In this document: positions 34,287 through 43,774 of the stretch, in pieces
How positions within the stretch are numbered: the first letter of the stretch is position 1
How the letters are laid out: each line of letters opens with the position of its first letter
NCBI RefSeq assembly: GCF_004402215.1
Contig: NZ_SOEZ01000054.1
Span: 62,001 to 126,000, forward strand
Source of the DNA: Cryobacterium tagatosivorans
GTDB taxonomy: Bacteria > Actinomycetota > Actinomycetes > Actinomycetales > Microbacteriaceae
Reading direction: 5' to 3'
Length of the DNA stretch: 64,000 nt
Notes under the pieces: generated by a model
What the model was told of the DNA's origin: nothing
What the model saw: only the letters and a program-made list of their open reading frames with translations
Database searches by the model: none
Translations under genes and position numbers: made by a program

Positions 34287-35753
34287 ATGTCAAACCTCGC
34301 GGACGACCTCAGGCAGGCGGCGGATGCCGTCGCGGTACTGGGGTCATCGAGCGCCGACCTGGCAGCCCTCCCCGACGCGGAGGCCCTGGCCGGGCAGAAG
34401 CGCATCGCCGATGCCCGCCGCCTCCTTGACGCCTACGCCGCATGGATGGCTGCCACGATCGCCCGCCGCTCGAGGCCCGAACTGGGCCACTCGGGCCTTG
34501 CCGCGCAGCAGGGCTTCCTGAGCCCGGAGGCGCTGATCCAGAACTGGACGGGCTCGTCCAGGGGCGACGCCCACAAGCTCGTCGCGGTCGGCACGATGAT
34601 GGCCGACACCGAAGCGGCGGAGCGGCTCGTTGCCGGTGCGCTGGAGCCACCGTCCGGTGATGTGGCGGAGTTCGTCGCGAAGCTGCCGTGGCAGGCGCCG
34701 ATCGCCCGTGCGGTCATCTCGGGAACCCTCTCCGTGGACGCCGCCGAATCGATCCGCACGGGCCTGGGCGAGATCGACACAGCGGTCACCGCGGAGAAAC
34801 TCGCCCAGGCCCTCGACCGCCTGCTCGCAGAAGCCTCGGCACTGAACGCCGACGAGGTGTTCAAGCGGGCCAGGCGAATGCGCGACGAGCTCGACCAGGC
34901 CGGCATCGCGGCCCGCGAGAAGCAGGCCCACGACGACCGCTTCCTGCGCGTCTACCGGCTGCGCGACGGCAAGGTGCGCCTGAACGGGTTGTTCGCCCCG
35001 GAGGACGGGGAGTTCGTGCTCTCCACCTTTGACTCGATCACCAGTCCGCGCCGCGGCGGGGTGCGCTTTGTCGACAAGGAGCAGGCTGCCTGGGCGAAGC
35101 GGATCCGGGACGACCCGCGCACCACCGAGCAGATCGCGGCGGACGCCCTGGTTCAGCTGCTCAAGATCGCCGGAGAAGCCGACCAGGGCCACGTCTTCGG
35201 CGGCCGCCGGCCCTCGGTGCGAGTGATCGTGGCGGAGAAGACCCTGAGTAGGCAGGCAGGGCAGACAGGGCATGGGCAGCTCGAGGGCAACCCCGTCCCC
35301 GTCTCAGCCGAGACCATTGAACGCTGGCTCTGCGATACCGGCACCCGCGGGATCAAGTTCGACGACGACGGCCAGTGTGTCAACGTCGGTCGAGACGAAC
35401 GCCTCTTCACCGAGAAACAACGGGCGGGAATGGCGGTGCGCGACGGTGGATGCCTCTGGCCCGGCTGCGACAGGCCGCCCGCCTGGACCGAAGCTCACCA
35501 CCTCGACGAGTGGCTGCGGGACAACGGGTACACGGATATCGCCGACGGGGTGCTCCTGTGCCATCCGCACCACCTGCTGCTGCACAACCAGCACTGGGAG
35601 ATCATCCGGATCGGGGCGGAGTACTGGCTGCGGCCGCCGGCATCCGTCGATTCGGCGCAGACGCTCGTGCCGTTGCCGAGCAAGCGCCCGCCCTTGCCGG
35701 AGCCGGCACAGCTTGAGCCGGCACAGCCGGCCGAATCGGGCCGGGACGGCTGA
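34287..35753 (+). CDS. DUF222/HNH endonuclease-domain protein (13E12-like)
   Basis: The 488-residue protein has a long helical DUF222 region (about 1-330) and a C-terminal HNH domain: CLWPGCDRPPAWTEAHHLDEW, then LLCHPHHLLLHNQHWEI, with both Cys and the His-Asn-His set kept. The C-terminal tail is Pro/Glu-rich (PAQLEPAQPAE). Such proteins are frequent, multicopy and poorly characterised in actinobacteria and are related to the mycobacterial 13E12 repeat family. The upstream region is AT-rich and the start may be leaderless. The role is unknown; a mobile or DNA-processing function is only suspected. Confidence 0.87.
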   Translation: MSNLADDLRQAADAVAVLGSSSADLAALPDAEALAGQKRIADARRLLDAYAAWMAATIARRSRPELGHSGLAAQQGFLSPEALIQNWTGSSRGDAHKLVAVGTMMADTEAAERLVAGALEPPSGDVAEFVAKLPWQAPIARAVISGTLSVDAAESIRTGLGEIDTAVTAEKLAQALDRLLAEASALNADEVFKRARRMRDELDQAGIAAREKQAHDDRFLRVYRLRDGKVRLNGLFAPEDGEFVLSTFDSITSPRRGGVRFVDKEQAAWAKRIRDDPRTTEQIAADALVQLLKIAGEADQGHVFGGRRPSVRVIVAEKTLSRQAGQTGHGQLEGNPVPVSAETIERWLCDTGTRGIKFDDDGQCVNVGRDERLFTEKQRAGMAVRDGGCLWPGCDRPPAWTEAHHLDEWLRDNGYTDIADGVLLCHPHHLLLHNQHWEIIRIGAEYWLRPPASVDSAQTLVPLPSKRPPLPEPAQLEPAQPAESGRDG

Positions 35754-35832
35754 GCTTCTTCGACAGGCTCGAGCTTCCGACAGGCTGGACCACGAACCAG
35801 TGAGCGACAACGAGCGGGCGTAGTTTGGGCAC

Positions 35833-36810
35833 ATGAACGCCGTCATAGAAACCCGCGGCTTGCGGAAGCGATTCGGCCGGGTGGACGCCCTCAACGGTCT
35901 CGACCTCTCCGTCGCGGCGGGCGAGGTGCACGGCTTCCTCGGCCCGAACGGGGCGGGAAAGTCCACGACGATCCGGGTGCTCCTCGGGCTGATGCGGTCC
36001 GACGGCGGCACGGCCACGGTCTTCGGACGCGACCCGTGGACGGATGCCGTCGCCCTGCACCGTCGGATCGCCTACGTCCCGGGCGACGTGAGCCTGTGGC
36101 CCAACCTCACCGGCGGCGAGGCGATCGACCTGCTCTGCCGGCTGCGCGGCGGAACGAAGGATGCCGCCGGCTACCACGCCCGCCGCAAGCACCTCGTCGA
36201 GGCCTTCCAGCTGGACCCGACGCGCAAGGGCCGCACCTATTCGAAGGGCAACCGGCAGAAGGTCGCGCTCATCGCGGCGCTGGCCGCCCCGACCGACCTC
36301 TTCATCCTCGACGAGCCGACGTCGGGACTGGACCCGCTGATGGATGCCGTCTTCCGCCGCGAGCTCCAGGCGGCGACCAACAACGGCGCGACCGTGCTGC
36401 TCTCCAGCCACATCCTCTCCGAGGTCGAGCATCTCTGCGACCGGGTGAGCATCATCCGCGCCGGCCGGACGGTCGAGACCGGCACGCTGACCCAGCTTCG
36501 CCACCTGACCCGCACCGAGGTCGGCTTCGCGAGCGAGGGCCTGGCCGAGGCCGATCTCGCCGGGCTGGCCGCGCGCATCCCGGCCGCCCACGACCTCGTC
36601 GCCGGCGCGGGGGGAGAGGGCGGCGGGGCGGCCAACGGGGCCGGCGGCGTCGGCCGGGTGAGCTTCACCGCCGACAGCGACGCGCTGCCCGAGGTGCTTG
36701 CCGTGCTGGCCCAGTTGCGCGTGCAGGGCCTGACCATCGCGCCGCCGTCGCTCGAGAGCCTGTTCCTGCGGCACTACCGCGAGGATGACCCGGCCGGACC
36801 CCGCCGGTGA
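35833..36810 (+). CDS. ABC transporter ATP-binding protein (drug-export type)
   Basis: The 325-residue ATPase has Walker [21 protein letters not shown] loop, the signature [15 protein letters not shown] and Walker [17 protein letters not shown], followed by the DrrA-type C-terminal extension with a Gly/Ala-rich insert ([16 protein letters not shown]). It overlaps the permease gene by 4 bp (GTGA), so the two form one exporter. The family includes daunorubicin-type and polyketide antibiotic exporters; the substrate here is unknown. Confidence 0.9.
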   Translation: MNAVIETRGLRKRFGRVDALNGLDLSVAAGEVHGFLGPNGAGKSTTIRVLLGLMRSDGGTATVFGRDPWTDAVALHRRIAYVPGDVSLWPNLTGGEAIDLLCRLRGGTKDAAGYHARRKHLVEAFQLDPTRKGRTYSKGNRQKVALIAALAAPTDLFILDEPTSGLDPLMDAVFRRELQAATNNGATVLLSSHILSEVEHLCDRVSIIRAGRTVETGTLTQLRHLTRTEVGFASEGLAEADLAGLAARIPAAHDLVAGAGGEGGGAANGAGGVGRVSFTADSDALPEVLAVLAQLRVQGLTIAPPSLESLFLRHYREDDPAGPRR

Positions 36811-38423
36811 GCACGCTGGGTCCGATCCTGCGCCTGCGCCTGCGCCGAGACCGGGTTCAACTGCCGATCTGGTTCGCCGCGTTCGCGGCGCTCGCCGCGG
36901 TTGCCCCGGCCGCGGTCGCCGCGAGCTTCGGCACGGTCGCCGAACGCGAGTCGCTCGTGCGCATCGCCTCCGGCTCCCCGACCATCCTGATTTTCCGCGG
37001 TGAGCCGCAGGGGGCCGAGGTCGACGCCCTCGTCTTCTTCCTGATCTTCGCCTTCCTGGCGACGCTCGTTGCCTTCATGAGCACGTTCCTCGCCGTGCGG
37101 CACTCGCGCGCCGAGGAGGAATCGGGACGCGCGGAACTGATCGCCGCGACCCCGGCGGGCCGGCTCGTCCCCCTGCTGGCGACGGCCCTGCACGGCGTCG
37201 GCGCGAGCCTGGCCGCGGGGGTGGCGGTCTGGCTGGGCTTCCTGGCCGCCGGCCTGGACGGTTCCGGCTCGTTCACGACCGGTGCCGCGATCGCCGGCAC
37301 CGGCATCGCCTTCCTCGGCGTGGGGCTCCTGGCTGGCCGGCTGATGCGCACCTCGCGCGGCGCGAACGGCCTGGCCGCGGCGGTCATCGGCGTTGCCTAT
37401 GCGCTCCGGGCTGCCGGCGACGCGGGCGGCACACCGTCCGCCGACGGGCTGAGCATGACCAGCGCCTGGCCCAGCTGGCTGTCCCCGATCGGCTGGGGCC
37501 AGCAAACGCACGCGTTCACCACCATCAGTCCGGCGCCGCTGCTGCTCGACCTGGCCCTGGCCGCCGTGCTCCTGGCCGTGGTGGTGGCGCTGGCGTCCAG
37601 TCGCGACCTGGGCGCGAGCGTCTTCGGCGAACGGGCAGGCCCCGAGCACGCCGGGCGCACCCTCGGCGGCTCGCTCGGCCTGGCCTGGCGGCTGCAGCGC
37701 TCGGCGGTCGTCGGCTGGGCGCTCGCGGGCCTGGTCTTCGGTGTGCTGGCGGGCACCCTCGGCGAAACCGTGGTGGAACTGGTCCGGTCCAACTCGCAGA
37801 TCGGCGCCGCGCTGGCCGACCTCGCCGGCGGCCGAGGGTCGATCATCGACCTGTTCACGGCGGCGATCTTCGGCCTGGTCGGAGTGATCGCCGCGGCGGC
37901 GGGCACCCAGGCGATCATCCGGATGCGCCAGGAGGAGGCCAACGGCTCGGCCGAGGCGCTCCTCGCGCTGCCGCTCCGGCGCATCCGCTGGATGTTCGAC
38001 TACCTCGTCGTCGGTGTCGTCGCAATCGCGAGCGTGCTCGCGGCGGCCACGGCGGGCGCGGCCGTCGGGCTCACCCGCTCGGCCGGCACGGGCGACCGGG
38101 TCGCCAGCGCCGTCGACTCCGGGCTCGCCCAGCTCCCGGCGGCCGTGCTCATCCTCGCCATCGCGGCGCTGCTCTTCGCGGTCGTTCCCCGGCTCGCCAT
38201 CGGGCTCAGCTGGGGCGTTCTCCTCGTCTCGGTCTTCATCGGCCAGTTCGGCGAGCTCTTCGGGATGCCCGACTGGCTGCGCACCCTCTCGCCGTTCACC
38301 CACACCCCCGCCATCGGCACCGCCGACGTCGACTGGACCGGGGCCTGGTGGATGCTCGCCCTCGCCCTGCTCCTGGCCGCCCTCGCCCTCGCCGCCATCC
38401 GGCGCCGCGACCTGGCCCTCTGA
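36807..38423 (+). CDS. ABC transporter permease (polyketide-antibiotic exporter type)
   Basis: The 538-residue protein has about 12 membrane segments in two repeats, with [20 protein letters not shown] and [20 protein letters not shown] at equivalent positions. These EE-G-xAE motifs are typical of the large TM_ABC antibiotic permeases. GTG start at 36807 overlaps the end of the ATPase gene. The permease is a single long chain, so the exporter is likely two permease-half equivalents with two ATPases. It ends 49 bp before a family A hairpin. Confidence 0.87.
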   Translation: MSTLGPILRLRLRRDRVQLPIWFAAFAALAAVAPAAVAASFGTVAERESLVRIASGSPTILIFRGEPQGAEVDALVFFLIFAFLATLVAFMSTFLAVRHSRAEEESGRAELIAATPAGRLVPLLATALHGVGASLAAGVAVWLGFLAAGLDGSGSFTTGAAIAGTGIAFLGVGLLAGRLMRTSRGANGLAAAVIGVAYALRAAGDAGGTPSADGLSMTSAWPSWLSPIGWGQQTHAFTTISPAPLLLDLALAAVLLAVVVALASSRDLGASVFGERAGPEHAGRTLGGSLGLAWRLQRSAVVGWALAGLVFGVLAGTLGETVVELVRSNSQIGAALADLAGGRGSIIDLFTAAIFGLVGVIAAAAGTQAIIRMRQEEANGSAEALLALPLRRIRWMFDYLVVGVVAIASVLAAATAGAAVGLTRSAGTGDRVASAVDSGLAQLPAAVLILAIAALLFAVVPRLAIGLSWGVLLVSVFIGQFGELFGMPDWLRTLSPFTHTPAIGTADVDWTGAWWMLALALLLAALALAAIRRRDLAL

Positions 38424-38471
38424 CCCTCGCTCGTCCCCTAGTCCCCCCGCCGCCCGCCCACTCGCCCATCC

Positions 38472-38534
38472 CGCCGAACTGTGAGTTTGGCACCTTCCCG
38501 GGGCCCGCGAAGGTGCCGAACTCACAGTTCGGCG
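38472..38534. repeat. Long inverted repeat, family A copy 2
   Basis: Arms 38472-38497 and 38509-38534 pair over 26 bp with one G-T wobble, around an 11-nt loop (CCGGGGCCCGC). It lies between two plus-strand genes, ABC permease and M13 peptidase, 28 bp before the latter's ATG, so the hairpin could lie in the peptidase mRNA leader. Confidence 0.85.
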
Positions 38535-38561
38535 AAGGGAGGACGGAATAGGCTGGTGCGC

Positions 38562-40526
38562 ATGACTGACCAGGGGACCGCATCCGGCATCGACACTTCA
38601 GAACTCGACCCGGGCGTTCGCCCGCAGGACGATCTCTTCCGACACGTGAACGGAAAATGGATCGCCCGCACCGAGATCCCGGCCGACAAGGCCCGGTGGG
38701 GGTCGTTCTACCTCCTCGCCGAGGAGTCCGAGAAGGCCGTGCGCGCGATCATCCTCGAGGCCCAGACCGCCCCGGCGGGCACCGAGGAACGCAAGTTCGG
38801 TGACTTGTACGCGAGCTTCCTCGACGAGGAGCGCGTGGAGAAGCTGGGCGCGACGCCACTCGCGGCCGACCTCGCCACGGTCGACGCCGTCACCTCCGTC
38901 CCGGGCCTGCTCGGCACGCTCGGCCGGCTCGAGCGCAAGGGTGTCGCCGGTGCCTTCGCGCTTTACGTCGACAACGACCCGGGCAACCCCGAGCGCTACC
39001 TCGTCTTCCTCGAGCAGGGCGGCATCGGCCTGCCGGACGAGTCCTACTACCGAGACGAGAAGTTCGCCTCCGTCCGCGACGCCTACCGGGCCTTCCAGGC
39101 ACGGATGTTCGGCCTCGCCGGCTTCTCCGACGCCGGGGCCCGCGCGCAGCGCGTCTTCGACCTCGAGACCGAACTCGCCCGTCACCACTGGGACAACGTG
39201 AAGTCCCGGGACAGCGAGCTGGCCTACAACCTCAAGACCTGGGGGCAGGTGTCCGCGCTCGCCGCGGGGGCCGACCTCCACCTCTGGCTGGAAGGGCTCG
39301 ACGCCCCCGAGGCCGCCTTCGCGGAGCTCGTCGTTCGCCAGCCGAGCTTCGTGACCGGGCTCGCCGAGATGCTGACCGAGGACAGGCTCGACGCCTGGCG
39401 GGACTGGCTGCGCTGGCAGGTCATCCGTTCGAGCGCCGCGTACCTCTCAAGCGATTTCGTCGCCGCCAACTTCGAGTTCTACGGCCACACGCTCAGCGGC
39501 ACCCCGCAGATCCGCGACCGCTGGAAGCGCGGCGTCTCGCTCGTCGAGGGCGCGCTCGGCGAGGCGGTCGGCCGCATCTACGTGCAGCGGCACTTCAAGC
39601 CCAGCGCCAAGGCCGGCATGGACGTGCTCGTCGGCCACCTCGTCGAGGCCTACCGGCAGAGCATCACCGGCCTCGAGTGGATGACCGACGAGACCCGCAC
39701 CCGCGCCCTGGAGAAGCTCGACAAGTTCACGCCCAAGATCGGCTACCCGGTGAAGTGGCGCGACTATTCGACCCTGTCGATCGACGCCGGCGACCTCATC
39801 GCGAACGTCCGTGCGGCGAGCGAGTTCGAGTTCCACCGGGAGCTCGGCAAGATCGGCAACCCGCTCGACCGCGACGAGTGGTTCATGACGCCGCAGACGA
39901 TCAACGCGTACTACAACCCGGGTTTCAACGAGATCGTCTTCCCGGCCGCCATCCTGCAGTTCCCGTTCTTCGACGAGGCCCGCGATTCCGCCGCCAACTA
40001 CGGGGCAATCGGCGCGGTCATCGGGCACGAGATCGGCCATGGCTTCGACGACCAGGGGTCGAAGTACGACGGCGACGGGCTGCTGATCGACTGGTGGACC
40101 GAGCAGGACAAGGCCGCGTTCCAGGAGCGCACCAAGTCGCTGATCGAGCAGTTCAACGCCCTCGCCCCGAAGCAGGTCCCCGAGCACCACGTCAACGGCG
40201 CGCTCACCATCGGCGAGAACATCGGCGACCTCGGCGGCCTGTCGATCGCCTGGAAGGCCTACCTCCTGTCGCTGGACGGCCAGGAGCCGCCGGTGATCGA
40301 CGGCATGACCGGCGCCGAGCGCTTCTTCCTCTCCTGGGCGCAGGCCTGGCAGATGAAGGGTCGCGACGAGGAAGTCATCCGCCTGCTGGCGATCGACCCG
40401 CACTCGCCCAACGAGTTCCGCTGCAACCAGATCGTCAGCAACATCGACGAGTTCTACACGACCTTCGGGGTCACCGAAACGGATGCCCTCTGGCTCGACC
40501 CCGGGAAGCGCGTCACGATCTGGTGA
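38562..40526 (+). CDS. M13-family zinc metallopeptidase (PepO/neprilysin-like)
   Basis: The 654-residue protein has the M13 layout. The N-terminal part (DDLFRHVNGKWIARTEIP) is followed by the catalytic domain: NAYYNPGFNEIVFPAAILQ, zinc motif VIGHEIGHGFDDQG, downstream zinc ligand ENIGDLGG, and C-terminal FRCNQIVSNIDEFYTTFGV...DALWLDPGKRV. There is no signal peptide, so it is probably cytoplasmic like actinobacterial PepO. The start is ATG 38562; the frame is open further upstream only through the family A repeat. Confidence 0.93.
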   Translation: MTDQGTASGIDTSELDPGVRPQDDLFRHVNGKWIARTEIPADKARWGSFYLLAEESEKAVRAIILEAQTAPAGTEERKFGDLYASFLDEERVEKLGATPLAADLATVDAVTSVPGLLGTLGRLERKGVAGAFALYVDNDPGNPERYLVFLEQGGIGLPDESYYRDEKFASVRDAYRAFQARMFGLAGFSDAGARAQRVFDLETELARHHWDNVKSRDSELAYNLKTWGQVSALAAGADLHLWLEGLDAPEAAFAELVVRQPSFVTGLAEMLTEDRLDAWRDWLRWQVIRSSAAYLSSDFVAANFEFYGHTLSGTPQIRDRWKRGVSLVEGALGEAVGRIYVQRHFKPSAKAGMDVLVGHLVEAYRQSITGLEWMTDETRTRALEKLDKFTPKIGYPVKWRDYSTLSIDAGDLIANVRAASEFEFHRELGKIGNPLDRDEWFMTPQTINAYYNPGFNEIVFPAAILQFPFFDEARDSAANYGAIGAVIGHEIGHGFDDQGSKYDGDGLLIDWWTEQDKAAFQERTKSLIEQFNALAPKQVPEHHVNGALTIGENIGDLGGLSIAWKAYLLSLDGQEPPVIDGMTGAERFFLSWAQAWQMKGRDEEVIRLLAIDPHSPNEFRCNQIVSNIDEFYTTFGVTETDALWLDPGKRVTIW

Positions 40527-40628
40527 GGCCCGGGCTGGCGTCACGACCTGGTGAGGCCGGCCGCCCGGCTGTGACGTAGGGTAATCGCGGGGTATTCTTA
40601 CCCGCACCGAGAGAAAGCCGCGCGCGAA

Positions 40629-41537
40629 TTGTCCAAGCCGACCCAGGATGCAGAGCGACGCTCCAGGCATTCCGCCGAGCGCAAGGGCAAGCACAAGGGC
40701 CCGGAGACGCACGAGAACTTCGGCCGCGGCTTCCAGGCCCTCGGCGAGCTGGCGATGGACGGCGTGCAGGTGTCCGCCCGCGCGACCGACCTGACGACCG
40801 GCCGGGTGCTCTTCTCGGTCGACGACCACGTCGAAATGCCGACGGCGGGCATCGGCAAGATCCTCCTCCTGATCGAGGTGGCCGCGCGCCTCCGGGACGC
40901 CGACTTCGGCGTCTACACGATCCTCGACCGCACCGCCGCCGACGCGGTGAGCGGCCCCGGCATCTGGCAGCACCTGCAGGCGCCCTCGCTGCCGGTCGCC
41001 GACCTCGCCGCCCTGGTCGGCGCCGCGAGCGACAACCTGGCCACGAACGTGCTCATCCGCGCCGTCGGGCTCGACGCGGTGCGCGCACGCACCGAGCAGC
41101 TCGGCCTCTCCCGCACGGCCCTGCTCGACCTCGTCCGCGACCAGCGTGGCCCGGACGATGCCCCGCAGCTCTCGGTCGGCAGCGCGAAGGAACTCACCTG
41201 GCTGCTCACCGCGCTCGCCCGCGGCGAGATCGTCGACGCCGAGGCCAGCGAACGCGTCATCGGCTGGCTCTCGCTGAACACCGACCTGTCGATGGTGGCC
41301 AGCGCGTTCGGGCTCGACCCGCTCGCGCACCGGGACGGCGACCACGGCATCCTGCTCGTCAACAAGACGGGCACGGATGCCGGCGTCCGCAGCGAGGCCG
41401 GCATCCTCCGCGGCCCGCGGGCCGGCGTGACCTACGCGGTGTCGATGTCGTTCGCCGACACGAAGCTCTCCTCCCGGCTATCCGTGCTCGACGGCATGCG
41501 GGCGATCGGCCTCGACCTCCTCGAATACGTGCACTGA
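40629..41537 (+). CDS. Class A beta-lactamase-fold protein lacking the catalytic serine
   Basis: The 302-residue protein keeps the serine beta-lactamase/PBP fold: the SDN-like motif ASDNLATN (about 133-135) and the KTG motif VNKTGTDAG (about 245-247). In the Ser-x-x-Lys motif, however, the expected serine is Gly74 (codon GGC at 40848-40850) while Lys77 is kept: MPTAGIGKILLLIEVA. Acylation is therefore not possible by the usual route. There is no signal peptide; the N terminus is basic (RRSRHSAERKGKHKG), which points to a cytoplasmic location. Start TTG 40629 is uncertain. Function may be binding only, or the gene may be decaying. Confidence 0.78.
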   Translation: MSKPTQDAERRSRHSAERKGKHKGPETHENFGRGFQALGELAMDGVQVSARATDLTTGRVLFSVDDHVEMPTAGIGKILLLIEVAARLRDADFGVYTILDRTAADAVSGPGIWQHLQAPSLPVADLAALVGAASDNLATNVLIRAVGLDAVRARTEQLGLSRTALLDLVRDQRGPDDAPQLSVGSAKELTWLLTALARGEIVDAEASERVIGWLSLNTDLSMVASAFGLDPLAHRDGDHGILLVNKTGTDAGVRSEAGILRGPRAGVTYAVSMSFADTKLSSRLSVLDGMRAIGLDLLEYVH

Positions 41538-41560
41538 CCCTCTCGCGCCTCCCGCCACCT

Positions 41561-41625
41561 CCCGCGAAACCGCAGTTGTGCGCCTTCTGAGGGCGTTTTA
41601 GCGCGCACAACTGCGTTTTCGCGGG
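41561..41625. repeat. Long inverted repeat, hairpin D
   Basis: The arms (41561-41583 and 41603-41625) pair at 22 of 23 positions, core CGCAGTTGTGCGC, around a 19-nt loop, and further pairing (CCACCTC / GAGGTGG) extends it to about 41554-41635. It lies between two plus-strand genes, 22 bp before the next ATG, so it would form in the leader of the DUF5655 gene. Confidence 0.75.
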
Positions 41626-41646
41626 GGTGAGGTGGATCATGGGGGC

Positions 41647-41988
41647 ATGGCAGCGACGGCGATCGAACGAATCCAGGCGGATGACGCGGCCCGCGAGATC
41701 TTCGAGATCCTCCAGGGTGCCCTGGCCCAGCTCGGCGGCCACGAGATCGAGGAGAAGCAGGGCTCCCTGCACGTGACGAACGGCCGCGCGTTCCTCGGCA
41801 TCCATCCGCGGTCGGGCGCCGTACTGCTGAACCTCGTGACGTCCGAACCGATCGTGAGCGAGCGCATCCGCAAGTCGGAGCAGGTCTCCCGCAATCGCTG
41901 GCTCAACGAGATCGTGATCCGCACGACGGCCGAGGTCGACGCCGAGCTCGCCGGCTGGCTGCGCACGGCGTACGCGCTGACCGAATAG
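41647..41988 (+). CDS. DUF5655-like small protein
   Basis: The 113-residue protein contains EEKQGSLHVTNGRAFLGIHPRSGAVLLNLVTSEPI and ends with ELAGWLRTAYALTE, a pattern I associate with the DUF5655/DUF4287-related small proteins of actinobacteria. No catalytic motif, membrane segment or signal peptide is visible. ATG 41647 is taken as the start; a GTG at 41632 is possible. Hairpin D lies just upstream. Function unknown. Confidence 0.6.
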   Translation: MAATAIERIQADDAAREIFEILQGALAQLGGHEIEEKQGSLHVTNGRAFLGIHPRSGAVLLNLVTSEPIVSERIRKSEQVSRNRWLNEIVIRTTAEVDAELAGWLRTAYALTE

Positions 41989-42018
41989 CGGCCCAGCCGG
42001 TTCGTTCAGCCGGCTGAT

Positions 42019-43050
42019 TCAGCCGGCGAACGAGTCCTCGGCGGCGTAGGGGAACCAACCGTTTGCGCCGTAGCGATTCACGATGGACGGGAAGAGCTGC
42101 TGCCAGGACCCGCCGCGGCGCTCGGCCGAAGCGACGGCATCCGTCACCCAGCGGATGTCGTCGGCCAGGCCCTCGGCGTAGCTCACGGCCGGCGCGTAGC
42201 CGAGCTGCTCGCGGGCGGCGGCCATGCTGAGCACGATCGGGTTCGGGATGCCCCAGGGGCTCGACCCGAGCTCGCCCAGGGGCGGCCCGGTGAACGTGAG
42301 GATCTCGGCCTCATGCCCCATCGCATCGAACACCGCCCGGCCGATCCCGGCCACGGTGAGCGCCTCGTCGTCGACGGCATTGAGCACGCGTCGACCCGGC
42401 CGCTCGGCGCACCGGAAAACGAGCTCGGCGATGTTCGCGGTGGCCGAGGTGCCGAACCGGCTGGCGCCGTCGTAGGCGAGCACCGCCCGGCGCCGGCCGT
42501 CGAGCACCCGTTTGATGAAGAACCACTCGCGCAGGGCCGGGCTGTTCGGCCCGTGGATCGCGCCCGGCCGGAGGATGCTCACCGGCAGGTCGGCGGCGGC
42601 CAGGAGACGGCGCTCCATCGCGGCCTTCAGCGGCGAGTAGGTCTGCTCGGCGTTGTCGACGGCCGGGTCGGCCTCGGTCAGCGGCACCGGGAAGTCCGGG
42701 AAGACCTCGTCCGTCGCCACGTCGAGGTAGGAGCCGTTCCGGCCGAGGTAGACCGAGCCGGTGGAGATCACGACGAGCGAGCCGACGTGGCCGGCCAGCC
42801 CGGCAAGCTGGTCGGCGTGCACGGTGTCGTAGGCGACCGTGTCGAGCACGAGGTCGTGGCCGCGGGCGGCGGCGTGCAGCGCGGCCGTGTCGGCGCGGTC
42901 GAACCGGATGCTCCGGGCATCCGCCGGCAGCGCGGGCGTGTGCTGCCCGCGGTGGGCGACGGTCACCGCCCAGCCCGCCGAAGCCAGCCGGGACGCGGCC
43001 GCCAGGCCGATCTGCCCGGTGCCGCCGATGATGAGTGCCGTCTTCGCCAT
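42019..43050 (-). CDS. NAD-dependent epimerase/dehydratase family protein
   Basis: The 343-residue protein is an extended short-chain dehydrogenase. The nucleotide motif is LIIGGTGQIGLAAASRL, the catalytic Tyr-x3-Lys is present as TYSPLKAAME, and VVISTGSVYLGRNG and VSILRPGAIHGPNSP are typical positions of the family. It resembles the atypical nucleoside-diphosphate-sugar epimerases found near plant isoflavone-reductase-like proteins. Substrate unknown. ATG 43050 is selected. A 25-bp gap follows the pyridoxamine-oxidase-like gene on the same strand. Confidence 0.83.
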   Translation of the reverse strand: MAKTALIIGGTGQIGLAAASRLASAGWAVTVAHRGQHTPALPADARSIRFDRADTAALHAAARGHDLVLDTVAYDTVHADQLAGLAGHVGSLVVISTGSVYLGRNGSYLDVATDEVFPDFPVPLTEADPAVDNAEQTYSPLKAAMERRLLAAADLPVSILRPGAIHGPNSPALREWFFIKRVLDGRRRAVLAYDGASRFGTSATANIAELVFRCAERPGRRVLNAVDDEALTVAGIGRAVFDAMGHEAEILTFTGPPLGELGSSPWGIPNPIVLSMAAAREQLGYAPAVSYAEGLADDIRWVTDAVASAERRGGSWQQLFPSIVNRYGANGWFPYAAEDSFAG

Positions 43051-43075
43051 CCGGCCACCATAAGGGCTATAGCGG

Positions 43076-43594
43076 TCAGAGGCTGTAGCGGTGCCGGATA
43101 TGGTTCCGGTCGGCGGAGGCCTGCCAGAACTCGATCTCCGCCGGCCGCAGGGCATACAGCTGCCAGCTCGGGTTGGCCGACTCGTCGGCCGCGGGTCGAT
43201 CGGCCCAGTCGGCGGCGGATGCCTCCGCCGACAGCAGGGCCACGGTCCCGCTCACGCGCACCTGCCGGCCGAGCTCCGACCAGTAGAAGTTCATCGCGGC
43301 CCGCGGGTTGACGGCCAGTTCCCGGCCCTTCCGCGAGGTGGTCGCCGTGGCGAAGTGCCAGCCGTGCTCGTCGATGTTCTTCAGGATGAGCATCCGGGAG
43401 GACAGGGTTCCGTCGGCGCCCGCGGTGGCCAGGCTGAAGGCGTGCGGCTGCCGCACGCCGGCAGCCAGGGCCTCGTCCAGCCATCGCGTGAACAGGTCGG
43501 CCGGGTCGGCCGGCGCCGTCGCCGGGTCGAAGGCGGGAAGTCCCTCGGGGAAATCCGGCAGGGCGCGCAGCATGCGGCGGAAGGACTCGCTCAT
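43076..43594 (-). CDS. Pyridoxamine 5'-phosphate oxidase family protein
   Basis: The 172-residue flavin-fold protein has PdxH-like elements: ADPADLFTRWLDEALAAGVRQPHAFSLATAGADG, SSRMLILKNIDEHGWHFATATTSRKGRELAVNPRAAMNFYWSELGRQVRVSG in sections, and PAEIEFWQ. It is shorter than PdxH (about 215 residues), and its C terminus, RNHIRHRYSL, stands where PdxH has the substrate-binding RLHDR motif. It may be a FMN-dependent oxidase or reductase acting on another compound, so pdxH is not assigned. Confidence 0.8.
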   Translation of the reverse strand: MSESFRRMLRALPDFPEGLPAFDPATAPADPADLFTRWLDEALAAGVRQPHAFSLATAGADGTLSSRMLILKNIDEHGWHFATATTSRKGRELAVNPRAAMNFYWSELGRQVRVSGTVALLSAEASAADWADRPAADESANPSWQLYALRPAEIEFWQASADRNHIRHRYSL

Positions 43595-43653
43595 GCCCCG
43601 AGCCTATTGCCCGGTTCGGGCGTCACGGCCTGGCCGCACTCGCCCGCGGCTAA

Positions 43654-43733
43654 CTCAGGAGAAACCGGGACCGGGCAAACGCGCGCCCCGTCCTCCAGCG
43701 GCGGCAGTCGGCCAGATCACGGATTCTCCTGAG
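43654..43733. repeat. Imperfect inverted repeat, hairpin E
   Basis: CTCAGGAGAA (43654-43663) pairs with TTCTCCTGAG (43724-43733), with one further partly matching pair beyond it. The loop of about 60 nt has little internal structure. The layout (outer arms, long interior) resembles family C more than A or B. It lies between tandem minus-strand genes. Support is moderate. Confidence 0.4.
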
Positions 43734-43774
43734 CCGGCCTCCCGGCCTCCCGGCCGCGCACGGCGGGGACGACC

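Noticed and set aside
35754-35790. TTCGACAGGCTCGAGC and CCGACAGGCTGG direct repeat before the ABC exporter
   Set aside because: The similarity is short and imperfect, and no further copy was noticed in the window.
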